From positions 3,038,001-3,102,000 of the forward strand of contig CAJQUN010000003.1 of assembly GCA_907163345.1 (NCBI GenBank): a stretch of 64,000 bases of DNA. Reading direction: 5' to 3'. This document shows positions 12,185 to 23,208 of the stretch, in pieces. Numbering within the stretch: the stretch's first letter is position 1; every line of letters starts with the position of its first letter. This DNA is from Haberlea rhodopensis (lineage: Eukaryota; Streptophyta; Magnoliopsida; Lamiales; Gesneriaceae). A model generated the notes under the pieces. That model was not told the origin of the DNA, did no database searches, and saw only the letters and a list, made by a program, of their open reading frames with translations. Made by a program: the position numbers and the translations under genes.

Positions 12185-12612
12185 CCAGTCTTTAACATGT
12201 TTATTTAGACGGAATTATTATGGTTTGGCTACATAATTATGGTGCTAGGGATGAGTTAGATTCTAGTTTTCAGAGGATCCATTCGTTTTTTTATTCTGGT
12301 GGCCAAGTTTTTGGGGTGTTTCAAGATCAGAGTGTGGAGACAGCTATCTTCATAGCTATGCTTTTGAAGTGTGTTCAATAGATGGATTGGTTGGTAGGGA
12401 AGCGATTCTAGGTGGATTATGTTGCTCTTCTTCTTGGAAAGGAGTTTTTTGGTGGTGCAGAATTTTACCTTTTATTTTTTCAGTGTGGTTTTCTTTTGTG
12501 TTTCGTTGTAGCTTTTTGATTTGTTTTTGTTCTTGTTTTATCTTATACTCACAGACTTTTGGGTTAGAGTACCCATGATACTCTATTTTAGTTAATTTTG
12601 TCCTAAGAAAAA
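12185..12612 (+). mobile_element. LINE 3' end fragment
   Basis: The T-rich tail with 'gttagagtacccatgatactc' followed by an A-rich run at about 12605 matches plant LINE 3' ends, and resembles the tail at 7.5 kb. The upstream part is a degenerate coding-like stretch with stops. Family placement rests only on the tail. Confidence 0.45.
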
Positions 12613-13264
12613 TATATATATATATATGATATTTGTATGCTGAAAAAGAGTATTATAAAAATAATTTATTACATTCATATCAAATTTAACTACTAAAAAG
12701 ACCGAAAACCAAAATAAGCAATGAATGATTTCTATAATTTTACCCACTCTATAGTATATGGGTTGTATTTTACCACTTTTAACATATTAAAAAGTGTAGT
12801 CCAACCATGCATACGATCCATTTAGCTTGAAGCATTTAATATTTGTATGAATTTGATAACATAACAAAATAATTTATAAAATATAATTTAATTCTAGAGA
12901 ATGTAAACGTCAGAAATTTATTTTAACTTGGAATTTGAATAAAAATTTGTAGCTAATGGCTGTACCAAGAATCTTAAAATATAAAGTCCCCTTCCATTTT
13001 TGGTAAATACTTTCTTCTTTTTTTAGAAACGTGCATGTATTAATATAGTTAGTGTATTCACAACTGTCGCGGTACGGAACGACGATATCACGGTGATCAT
13101 GGACCATGTATATAATGCTTCGAACCAGAGTTAAATATAGTATAGGTTGTATACCTGTAATATTAATAATCTCATGATCTCAAATTTTATTCATTTCGCT
13201 CCCATAAAAATGTTCGAACAAGACATATCTAGATTACATGCAATAATTTAGTTGTTTCATCTAA
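12613..13264. other. No gene seen
   Basis: AT-rich DNA with a short TA tract near 12615. No supported feature. Confidence 0.35.
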
Positions 13265-13530
13265 TTAACGTTTGAATGGTAATGGAGGTGGATACGGACT
13301 CGGACAAGATAAGGATTTCTGCTTCGGGAAAACGAAAATGCACAGGCATTTCTTGCAATTAATTCTCAGCTTGGTGACCCACCAAACGGTTTGAGGAGGA
13401 GCCGGCGAACCGGCGGTGAGACACATCCCTTTGCCTTTAAACCGATTCTTGCATTTCCTGTTGCAATTCATTGCTTTGACGTTGCAGTTCGCATAAGTGT
13501 TGCACATTTGTGTAGTTGCCACTAAGCCAC
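13265..13530 (-). CDS. Orphan exon of a cysteine-rich, defensin-like secreted peptide
   Basis: On the minus strand, an acceptor site (TTTTATAG at 13531-13540) opens a frame reading GLVATTQMCNTYANC, then MNCNRKCKNRFKGKGMC, then INCKKCLCIF, and ends in a Pro-rich tail. The cysteine pattern C-x5-C-x6-C-x3-C-x9-C-x21-C-x2-C-x-C, with a Gly-x-Cys and a final C-x-C, fits the cysteine-stabilised fold of plant defensin-like peptides. These are normally two-exon genes whose first exon encodes the signal peptide. No such exon is visible upstream; that space (13.55-14.35 kb) holds retroelement sequence. It is either a broken gene or one with a distant first exon. Confidence 0.5.
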
Positions 13531-13904
13531 CTATAAAATTAAATTATTCTCAATTAGTTTAGCAATACATGAAATAGAAAAAAAAATTAAAAAGTTAAGA
13601 ACGGGATAAATCCTTTGAATTAGAGTTGGCCTAAAATTGCCATTGTTCTCAATCCATCCTTTCCTTCTCTCCCGATAGTCCTGATAGAAAGCATCTCGGG
13701 AACTAGCTTTCAGCAACTTGGTGAATGACTTATCCACCTCCTTCATGAAGTAAATTTACTTTATAGAAAATTTTCTAAGTATCTATGTTCTTATGGATTA
13801 CTCTCTACAGTTTTTTGTAGGCCCACATGATGGCGGGCTAGCTCTTGACCCGATTTCATTCTGTTCAATCGGAGGTTACTACACGGTGCAAGAATTCTAG
13901 CCAA

Positions 13905-14352
13905 CTCTAAAATATGTGTGAGGACCTTCGGAAGGATATGGCCCAACTTGAGAGGTAACACACATCTGTTAAGAATGCTCTGGATGTGGCCCAGAAAGCT
14001 ATTGAAGACGAGCGAAGGAAGTCAGCTGATCTTGAAAATGTTAACAAAACCTTATCATGGAAATTTGCACAAGGGAAATCAACTTTTGAAGCTCGGGTAG
14101 AGGAAATCTAGCTGAAGAGGAAGGCTGACTTCTTGAAGTCTAAAGAGTACGTCAACATGGTGTCTGACCGTGTCTCCAAGTTCTTCGAGCATGGGTTTGA
14201 AGCTTGTGCTCGTCAATTTGAGGCGAATGGTTATCCACTGAGGGGACTTCGAAGGACTTCCTCGATCATGGGGCTGCTTTGGAATACCTCCCACCCAAGC
14301 TATTTTTGCCATAGTGTAGGGTTGTATTCTTCTTTTTCTATCTTGCCCTTGT
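13905..14352 (+). pseudogene. Coiled-coil extra ORF (aORF-like) of the Tat retroelement, antisense to pol
   Basis: Shifting frames on the plus strand give ALDVAQKAIEDERRKSADLE, then SKEYVNMVSDRVSKFFEHGF, then EACARQFEANGYP. This is a charged coiled coil followed by a conserved-looking FFEHGF..C..QF..NGYP block that I associate with retroelement-linked plant proteins. It lies just past the 3' end of the minus-strand pol and runs against it. Tat-lineage elements such as Grande and Retand are known to carry an extra ORF there, often antisense. Several stops and frameshifts break it. Confidence 0.55.
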
Positions 14353-14415
14353 AATATCTTCTTTCATGAATGAAAACTCTTTTATGTAATTTTATTGTTC
14401 GAAGATCCCGATCTC

Positions 14416-14990
14416 CAACACTTAGGTAATTTAGGTAATTTTACGTTTAAACATGGACCGAGAATCCCTATCCCACGAGTAAACTAATAAAATTTCGAAC
14501 AAGCTCGAACATCCCGAGCACAATCACCTAGGCAATTTTATGTTTAAACATGGACCAAACATCCCGATCCCACGAGTAAACTAATATAATTTTGAACAAG
14601 CTCGAACATCCCGAGCACAATCACTTAGGCAGTTTTAGGTTTAAACATGGACCAAACATTCCGATCACATGAGTAAACTGATAAAAATATGAACAAGCTT
14701 GAACATCCTGAGCACAATCACTTAGGCAATTTTAAGTTTAAGCATGGACCAAACATCCAGATGAAATGAGTAAACTGATAAAAATTCCAAACAAGCTCGA
14801 ACATTCTGAGCACAATCACTTAGGAAATTTTAGGTTTAAACATTGACCATACATCCTGATCTCATGAGTAAACTGATAAATTCTGAACAAGCTTGAAAAA
14901 TCCCAAGCACAATCACTTAGACAATTTTAGGTTTAAACATGGACCATATATCCCGATCTCATGAGTAAACTAATAAAATTCCGAATAAGA
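14416..14990. repeat. Tandem repeat block of about 100 bp, about six units
   Basis: Six degenerate units each carry 'cacttaggcaattttaggtt', 'aaacatggacc', 'gagtaaactgataaaa' and 'gaacaagctcgaacatcc', starting near 14419, 14526, 14625, 14720, 14815 and 14912. The block lies directly downstream (minus sense) of the pol end at about 15075. Hypervariable tandem repeats in the 3' UTR are an established trait of Tat-lineage Ty3/gypsy elements and can seed satellites. Confidence 0.85.
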
Positions 14991-15074
14991 ATTATAAAAA
15001 CAACTTCACTTTATTCATATTAAATTCATAAATAAAGAGAATAGTTAAAAAATCATATAAAATATTTCTTGAGA

Positions 15075-16352
15075 TTATGAACATTCCAGGGCCTCACCCA
15101 ATTCTCGGTCTTGTTGATTTTCATTCTATATGATCCTCATCTGATCACCGTACCTTCCCATTTTGGTTCTTGCTATTTCACATCACTAGCTTGATTGGCT
15201 TTTCGTAACACAAGGTCTCCTACCTCAAAAGCTCTCGGGCGAACCCTTCGATTGTGTGCATTGGTGATCTTTATCTTGTACATTTACATACGTGCGACTG
15301 TTCTTTCCCTCAATTGGTCCACCTCATCCAACCCGACTTTCTTATATATTCATTCTTTTCAGGATCATAGCATTATACCCGAAGAGATTCCACGTTGATC
15401 TCAGCTGCGATAAGGGCCTCAGAACCATACACTAGACTGTATGGAGTTTCTCCTGTGGATACACGTGGTGTTGTTCGGTATGCCCATAGTAAACCAGGTA
15501 GTTCATCAACGCATGCTCCTCTTGCTCCTTACAACCTGGTTTTAATCCCGTGCAATAAGATCCGATTTGTCACCTCTGCTTGCCAGTTAGATTGATGATA
15601 AGCTACCGAGGTGAATACTTGTTTGATTTTCATATCCTAGCACTTATCTTGCATTCTTTTCCCCTGAAACTGTTTTCCATTATCGGAGACCAATCTCCTC
15701 GGTATTCCGAAACAACATACTACGCTCCTCTACAAGATTTTAATGACTTCATCTTTGGTGATTTTCGATAGTGGCTCAACCTCTACCCACTTGGTAAAGA
15801 AATCAACTGCGACCAAAAGAAACTTTCTTTGTCCGGTTGTTGGAGGAAAATGTCTTACAACATCCATTCCCCATTCGTCGAATGAACAAGAAATAATGTT
15901 GCTATTAAGAACTTCCTCAGGTACATGAGATAAATTGGCATGCTTTTGACAATTGTTGCATTTTCTGACAATTCATCGACATCAATCTTCATTGTAGGCC
16001 AATAATACACTGCTCGGTTTGCCTTTTGATATAGCATATTTTTACCGAGGTGGTTCCCACAACAACCTTCATGAATTTCTTTTAGCAAGTATTCCACTTC
16101 TTGAATGGAAGTGCATTGTAAGAAGGGACTGAGAAGCCCATTTTGAACAATTTTACCTCGATCAGCACAAACTGGTTCTCTATTCTCCTCACCCGAGCTG
16201 CCTCTTTTGGACCAGACAGCTTCTCGCCAATATCCCATAATAGATGGTTTAAGATTCAGTATGCTATTGACAGATATATGATAGATCAAGAGTTCTTGCG
16301 CTAACACACTTATGTTCTTCCATTCATTAATCGAACTAGCCAGTTTGACCAA
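15075..16352 (-). pseudogene. Integrase region (zinc-binding, core, C-terminus) of the Tat element
   Basis: Minus-strand pieces include EVEYLLKEIHEGCCGNHLG and AVYYWPTMKIDVDEL from the HHCC zinc-binding module. Further on (about 15380-15560) come [20 protein letters not shown] and [17 protein letters not shown], the strongly conserved stretch late in the gypsy integrase core. The enzyme would insert cDNA into host DNA. The second half of the HHCC module is corrupted, and the core between the two has several stops. Confidence 0.8.
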
Positions 16353-16361
16353 CTCATTAGC

Positions 16362-17360
16362 TCAGCTATTTTCTTCTCTGGGTACTTGTGTTAATTGCAC
16401 TTCCTGAAATTGACTCATCAGTGCCCGAGCCGTTTCAACATACCTCTTCAGCTTTTCCTCTTTCACTTTATACATATAATTCACTTGTTGTACCACGACA
16501 TTAAGTCCATAAATGTTACAATTTTCTGAGCTCCAGCGTCCATCGCTACTCAAAGGCCTGATATGAGAGCCTCAAATTCAACTTCATTATTTGAGGAATG
16601 AAAATCTATTTGAATGACTACTTTTCCTTCTTCTCCTTTGGGACTGATAAGGATCACACCTGCACCACTTCCAAACTAGTAGAGGATCCATCCACATAAA
16701 AATTACATTCTTTCTCTTCGAGGATATGGATCACCTCTACGAGAAAACCTGACAATGCTTGAGCCTTGATGGTAGTTCAGGGTTGGTAAGTAATATTGAA
16801 TTCACTCAGTTCGGTAGCTCATGTTACCATTCGTCCTGAGATTTCCGCCTTGGACAATAATTTTCCCAGCAGAGTGTTGGTTACCACCTTGATAGGGTGA
16901 GATAAAAAGTATGGTCGAAGTCTCATGGTTGTAGTTATGAGAGCTAAAACCAGCTTTCCAACCTCGGGGTATCTTTGTTCGGCTCCTTGCAATGCTCGGC
17001 TCACATAGTACACTGGTAGTTGTTGCCCGACTTCTCTTTGACTAATATTGAACTGATGATCTCCCCGGTCACAGATAAATAGAAGAGGATGGTCTCATTA
17101 TGCTCGGGTTTGTTCATCAACGGTGCTAGATAGTTTTTTCAAATCCTCAAAGGCTTTTTGGCATTGATCATTCCACTCAAATCGAACTCATTGCCTTAAT
17201 GCTTTGAAGAATGGCAACCTATTAGCTGATCGGGATATGAACTGACTTAAATGTGGCTACTCTTCCTGCCAATCTCTGCACTTCATTCAGGGTTCGATGA
17301 GGATTCATCTCATGATTCACTCTTATCTTCTCAAGGTTGGCTTCAACATCTCTTTCACTG
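16362..17360 (-). pseudogene. RT thumb / RNase H region of the Tat element
   Basis: Recognisable minus-strand pieces are YYVSRALQGAEQRYPEV, LRPYFLSHPIKVVTNTLLGK and KAEISGRMVT (about 16819-17013), the classic connection/RNase H opening of Ty3/gypsy, then VKEEKLKRYVETARAL and EVQLTQVPREENS (about 16370-16553) near its end. The RT thumb SERDVEANLEKIRVNHEMNP starts next to the LTR insertion at 17366. Stops separate the pieces. Confidence 0.8.
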
Positions 17361-17366
17361 ACCATG

Positions 17367-18722
17367 AGATCATGATTTATTTAAACAGTAAATTTCAACG
17401 TAATGCGATTATACTACAAATACACGGTTGTTTTAGTATAGATGATTAAGATCAGGTTGTCGAACACGCATGGACTGACTGTAAGTACCAAATAAAACAT
17501 CTTTAAACTATATTTAACATACGATAATGAATGAATAATTAAACTAATTAACAAACATAAAATACTATTAAGAATCCAACCAAGGTAATCTAAATTAACG
17601 AGAAAAATCCACTAGAGAAAATTATCGAGACTTTGGCTCACCAATGCAATCCCTACAATTCTCAATTGAATATCCAAATATTTCTAAGGTGACGAGTTCT
17701 CATAATGCATTCGTTATACTATGGTCAAGCTATAAAATCTAATATTAACATTGCAATAAGCTACTCCAGTATCCTTATTGAACAATCAATATCTCATCAA
17801 GATTTGTGAAAACTACTAGCCTTCGATTTTGATAAATCTATTGCTAGCACACATGTGCTAGATTTTACTTGGTCGGTCTCAATCTAAAACTCACGGTACA
17901 ATTTACTATATCGTATGGTCAAGTTAATCACAATAAAACAATCATTCAAGGATGGTCAAACCCTCAAAAGCATAAAAAATAATAAATTATACGCATAGAA
18001 TAAAGGAATTCAATCAAATAAAAATCATCATATCATAGGTTCAAAACAACGGATTGCCTAGCTCCGATAAATAATTTTATTTCAGCAAAATCAATCAAAA
18101 CAAACAAAACTAATGATTAAAGACAAAGAAAAACTCCCGATGTCGACTTCATTCGTAGATCATTGCTTCCTCTCTCGCTTCCTTTTCGATCGTCTCTTGA
18201 ATCTCCTTGTTGGCTTGTTCCAAAGCTAGGATGATTTATGGATAGATTGTGGTTGATGCTGAAGTGGAAGATGGGATGGAGGCTCATCATAGGATATGAA
18301 AAGTCTTAATTGATTTTTGTGCATTATATATAGAGGAGTGAAAATATGAAGTCCTTGTAGGACTCAAACTCTAAAAGGTATTATTTTTCAGAATTCTTCA
18401 ACGGGAGATCGATCGCCAAATTCTCGCGATCGGTCGCCAATATTTTCTGCCATCGGCGATCGATCGTCGGCCTCATGGAGATTGATAGTGTGAATATTAA
18501 CTTTTTTATATTACAAAACTCAAATTCTTGTCATTCTTCGAAAAGTTTGCTCGATTTGGTCATTTTCATTGTTAATTAGCTCAAATCCTCTACTTTTATG
18601 CATTTCTACCTTTATTCCTGGAACATACAAAAGCAACACGAAAACGCATAATATTGTCCAAGAATCATAATAAAATGCATATAAATTCATAGCAATATAA
18701 GGGTAAAAATAACACTTATTCA
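17367..18722 (-). mobile_element. Solo LTR 'A' (1.36 kb) inserted in the Tat RT
   Basis: The insertion splits FLGYMV from SERD in the RT. A 5-bp duplication CCATG flanks it (17362-17366 and 18723-18727). On the minus strand it starts TGAATAAGTG; its other end has no terminal CA, because TG on the plus strand lies 6 nt inside at 17373. A minus-strand TATA box (CTATATATAATGC, about 18322-18335) follows a GTCCT/AGGAC palindrome (18351-18363). Palindromic words GGCGATCGATCGCC and variants lie upstream at 18404, 18425, 18455 and, degraded, 18477. It shares style with LTR B and with the Athila-like LTRs. Confidence 0.8.
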
Positions 18723-19330
18723 CCATGTACCCCAGAAACTTCCTACAATGTATTCCAAATGTGCACTTAGTAGGATTTAGCTTCATGCTAAATCTACGCA
18801 AAGTGCCGAAGACTTCCTCCATGTCATCAATTAGGTCTAATGCTCTCTTATCATGCTGATGATATCATCTACATATACTTCTACAATACACCCTATTTGA
18901 TTTTTGAATATTTTATCCATCAACCTTTGGTAAGTGCTTCAGCATTCTTTAGCCCGAAGAACATGACTACGTAACTTAAAGTTCCCCTGTTGCAACGAAA
19001 CTGACTTTCGGTTGGTCTTCTCGTGCCAAAGGGATCTGATGATACCCTTGATATGCATCCATGAGGCAGAGCAGCTCATGTCCAGCAGTTGAATCTACTA
19101 ACTGGTCAATCCTCGGCAGTAGATAATAATCTTTAGGGCATATCTCGAAAATCTACACACATCTGTCACTTGTCTCCTAATTTGGGTATAAAACCACTTT
19201 CGAAATCCATGTGGGGAAAATAATTTCCCGAACGTGCCCAGCTTTCAACAGTTCTCCCGCTTGATGAGCGATGGTCGTATCCTTCTAGGGTTCACAATGC
19301 CTCATCTTCTACTTAATTGCCCGAGCATCA
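18723..19330 (-). pseudogene. Reverse transcriptase palm region of the Tat element
   Basis: The minus strand retains the catalytic box VYVDDIISM (about 18865-18890), then MEEVFGTLRRFSMKLNPTKC and TFGIHCRKFLGYMV. Upstream pieces (DYYLLPRIDQLVDSTAG, LLCLMDAYQGYHQI) are visible in shifted frames around 19030-19140. The YVDD aspartates are intact, but the frame is not. Coding is cut after FLGYMV by the LTR at 17367-18722 and resumes at 17361. Confidence 0.8.
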
Positions 19331-19689
19331 GGATCAATGTTGAGGTGGTGTTCGGTGATGTCTGGACTTACTCTTGTCAGATCATCAATACTCCACGCGA
19401 ACACATCCACGTTTTGTTCAAGCAATCAATCACTTCCTTCTTTAATTCTGAATCTAACTGGGAACCCACTTTCGTAGTCCTAGTTGGGTTGGCCTAGCTC
19501 GATCGTGAGAAACTCTTCAACTGAATCTATTCGTAGCTATTCGTTCCTCGGCTCCTTAAACCTCTCCTCTCTTCCTCTTACCACTCGCTCCTCGGTCCTC
19601 ACCATCTCTCTTTCGTAGCTTTTCTTATTTCAATACCTGAACATAGCATTTTCTCGAGTAACTTTGGTTTCCTCTCGCTTGTCCGGCTT

Positions 19690-20300
19690 CCTCACCTACA
19701 TGAAATTTCATCGCCAAAAGCTAGGTGGAAGCCACTTCCTGAAATGCACCTAGGGCTGGTCGCCCCAAAATTATGTTGTATGAGAATTGAGTATCTACCA
19801 CCAGAAAATTAATCATTTTTGTCTTTGTCCTTGGTTCTCGCCCAAAGTAACTGCAAAGAAAGTTGTCCCACCAGACTTACAACTTCTCCAGCAAATCCAT
19901 GTAAAGAAGTATTCACCCTTTGCATGGGCATACTTCCCAACTCCATCTGGGCCAACGTAATTATGAAGAGCACATCGGTTGAACTTCCTGTATCCATGAA
20001 GATTCTTTGCATTTTATAATTAGATATCGTGGCAGAGATAATTATTGCATCACCATGAGGAAAATGAGCCCCTTGCAAATCTTCGGGTCCGAAGGCAATT
20101 GATGGTCCTTTCGGTATCCTCTCCGGTGTGATTGACATCACCTGTAATTTCCGAGCAACTTTTTCTTGCTCGATTAGAATTTCTTCCTGACGATCCTCCA
20201 GAAATCATATGTATAGTTCATCGGTTTGGAACATTATTGGGGACAAGCTCTCTGATCATCATTTTCGTCATGTCTCTCTCGTCTCGTCTGACTGCCCATG
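19690..20300 (-). pseudogene. Aspartic protease region of the Tat element
   Basis: The frame at 19809-20141 reads GPEDLQGAHFPHGDAIIISA, MQRIFMDTGSSTDVLF, MELGSMPMQRVNTSLHGFAG. This is the retropepsin active site DTGSS with its downstream GFAGE motif. A shifted frame below 19800 gives YNIILGRPALGAFQEVAST, the usual link towards RT. The enzyme would process the Gag-Pol polyprotein. Sequence above 20150 is gag-proximal and degenerate. Confidence 0.82.
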
Positions 20301-21777
20301 GTACTGGTTTAGGTGCTCATCTCCCGGGATTTTCATTATTCAGAGGGAGAGGACTATTAGAAACTGGTTCGACATTAGGCTCTTGCCTACCCCAAGATCT
20401 GTTGGCTCATCATCCTAGAAAATATCCTCCTCAACCCCTCTTGTGTGAAAACCCGATTTTTTCAACCAAGTCAATAACTAATTTAAGATAATATTGAAAG
20501 ATAATATAGAAATATAATATAATAACAATTGATAGATCATTATTTAGATTGCAAATAATTGATAGACAATTATCGGGACTACAAATTGATAGATAGATAA
20601 TTTAGCTAGATTACAAAATATTTGATAGATAGTTTTAGATTCCAAAATAATTATTTATATTATGAAGTAATAGATAGATGATTAGGTACATGTAATTACT
20701 TGATAGATAGTTTTTTTTTAAGTTCAACACACTAATAGATAAGCATGGATTAGCAAATAAATCTTTTAATAAATAATATGAGTTGCACTTTCCTAATCAC
20801 AAAACACATTAATGCGTAGAAGATTTGTGCAGATTGAGATTAAGAAATTCCAATCCTTGTTCAGGAATTATTTTCGAAAATTCCAACCATCAAGCCATTA
20901 AATTCCTAATTCCATCAATCTATTCTCGAAAATCCAGCCTCTATCCTTTCTGGAATTCCATCACCTTATTACCTTAATCTCAGCCTTTTATTTTTATTTA
21001 CTGAAAATCTCGGCAATACTTTGGAATATGTTATCATTTATGCCTTTCGAAACATCGGCCTTAAATTTCGAAAAGCTTCAGCCCTTCAATTTTAAAAACT
21101 TCAACCTTTTTAGAGAATTTCAATCTTTGTTACAGCCCTTGTTATCGAAACATGTAGCCTTAATTTCAGAACAAACCCAGCTTTTGTTCCAACATATATT
21201 TCGAAAGCTTGGGCCATTGAATTCCCGAAAATTGAGCAATTAAATTGCTATCCATTATTTCAAGCATGGGAAAGAAGGAATCGTTGTGTTTTCGCGCTCT
21301 AAATTCAATCAATCACGTTCATCGCGGTAAGTGGGTTTTTTGCTATCATTCCATTCGTTTTCAAACTTTATATATGCTTTAAATCTCGATTGAACAACCC
21401 TATGAAAAGTATGTTTTAAAATCTAAACAAGTATGTGACATGATCATGAATGAAGGACCTTGCGGAGCAAAGTGCTACATGTGTATGAGACACCACTTGA
21501 TTCGGCGGGGCAAAGTGCTACACGATGTGGGCGTGCCACATGTATGGGAGTCACCTCTTGATCCTTAAGAGCAAAGTGCTATACCACGGGAGCCACCTCT
21601 TGAATCCAATAAGTCGTTATGCGAATATGTGGAAGATATGTGTTTATGAGTAAGAAATGTGCTTATATACCAAGATCTATGGATTTGATAAAAGAAATGT
21701 TTAAAATGATTTCTGCTATGAAAATATGTGTTTTTACTATGTTCAATCGGCCCCTACTTGCTGAGTATTTTCCCAAA

Positions 21778-23208
21778 AAACTTGTTGCAAAAAATCCCTT
21801 ACCGCAAGCGCACGGTAGTCAAGTTTTAGTATAAAAAGATGTCGAACCCACAGAGATTGATTAAATAGTTAAATATATGTACTGAATTAAAATAATCTTT
21901 GCTTTATTTAGAGAATCGAATAGTTGAGTGTTATGCGAATAATAAAAATTAATTAACTAACGATGATCAAATACCGAGTTGAAAAGAAATCAGTTGGAGA
22001 CGAATCTAGGAGTACGATTTCACTTGTTCATCCACTACACTTATCATTCCTTGATTTCCATGTTATGGATTTCCTAGTTTACTAGCCGAGAATTCTTATT
22101 TGTTTCTACTCCCTCTCCCGAGTGTTAAGCAGAAGTAATTATCTAACATCAATCTTGATATCCCTATCTAAGATTAATTATCAAACAATTGTAAAAGCGC
22201 AGTAATTCCTTTGACGACTTCTATGGAGTTATAGGCCTTCCGAACAATATAACTACCACGATATGAATTCCTTCTTTCCTATTCACAACCCCCTCTCCCG
22301 AGTGATAGATCACGAATATAAAATCATTCAATCCATGGCCAGTAGATTAAAAGCATTAAGAACAGGAAAAATAAATAAACAATACGGAAATCCAAATAAA
22401 CTTCAATCAATTCATAATAAGCGTAGTTTCAAAACAAGCTACATCGTCTCCTAGAAAATAAAATTAGCTCATGCTAGAAGTATTTAAACACATAGACATG
22501 TTTAAATAACCCATAAAAATTGCTAAAAGTTTAGAGATACAAAACAAATTGGACGCTATTCTTCGATCTCCAATGAACGCCGCCGTCTCGTGATGAATTC
22601 TCTACTTTTTGCTCCGAGCCGTCATCGTTATTTTTCTCCGTTCTTCAACCCTAGCCTCATTCTCTCCAAAAGTCTAAGTCTTTGAATAATCCTTTGAATG
22701 AACCCCCTAAACCTTTAAAAGTCCCGTGCCTCAATTAAGGAAAGCAGTCCAAAATTTCCAAAATTCATCAGGCGTAATGACGCCTCCGAAGTGGCGTAGT
22801 TACGCCTGTCGATGTGTCAAAAAATGTGGCTTCCCGCGTGACAGGCGTAATTACGCCTCCAAAGTGGCGTAGTTACGCCTATAAAAATTCTTCAAAATCT
22901 CAAATGCCGTGGCTTAGGCGTAGTTACGCCTCAAGAAATTCTCCAAATAATGTTTTGCCGTGGGTTAGGCATAGTTACGCCTCAAAGTGGGCGTAGTTAC
23001 GCCTGTTGCCATGATTGAAAGTGTAGATTTTTTACTTCAATTCATCCGTTCTTTCCGCCATTTGCACCCTTTTAGTCCACAAAACATGTAATTACCTGGA
23101 TTCCTGCAAAACAACACAGAACAAAACCAAAAGCGTAATTCTGATCGAAAACTAACACTAAACCATGCAAAATAAGAAGAAATATAAGTGTATAAAATAC
23201 ACTTATCA
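21778..23208 (-). mobile_element. LTR unit 'B' inserted in the 20.4-kb LTR, with a 17-bp duplication
   Basis: The minus-strand unit starts TGATAAGTGTATTTTATACA (a hairpin) at 23208. Its inner end, written on the plus strand, is TGTTGC at 21783. Five extra bases 'aaact' (21778-21782) sit outside the TG. The host words 'ctgagtattttcccaaa' occur on both sides (21761-21777 and 23209-23225), a 17-bp duplication instead of the usual 5. It shares the 'gtcgaacccacag' type phrase with other LTRs here and carries seven palindromes GGCGTA(A/G)TTACGCC. Confidence 0.8.
22770..23004. repeat. Palindrome array, word AGGCGTAATTACGCCT (LTR B)
   Basis: Seven 16-nt words start at 22770, 22792, 22843, 22865, 22916, 22967 and 22989. 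The steps are 22, 51, 22, 51, 51 and 22, so 22770, 22843, 22916 and 22989 are exactly 73 apart. Three full pairs have a 6-nt gap such as 'ccgaag' or 'ccaaag', and each pair can fold as a 16-bp hairpin with a 6-nt loop. The copy at 22843 is a perfect palindrome; the others have an A/G change in the core. The array lies upstream (minus sense) of the presumed LTR promoter. Confidence 0.9.

Larger units (their letters stand above)
15075..20441 (-). mobile_element. Degenerate Tat-lineage Ty3/gypsy retrotransposon (pol region)
   Basis: In minus-strand order the relic shows protease, reverse transcriptase, RNase H, then integrase, the Ty3/gypsy order. Many stops and frameshifts make it non-functional. 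The antisense aORF-like fragment and the 3' tandem repeats support the Tat lineage. An LTR (17367-18722) is inserted within the RT, and another LTR element truncates it at 20442. No LTR of its own can be identified in the window. Confidence 0.85.

Noticed and set aside
20132..20491. 119-codon plus ORF over the Tat protease/gag region
   Set aside because: Antisense shadow of the minus-strand retroelement coding sequence, and it runs across the LTR border at 20442.
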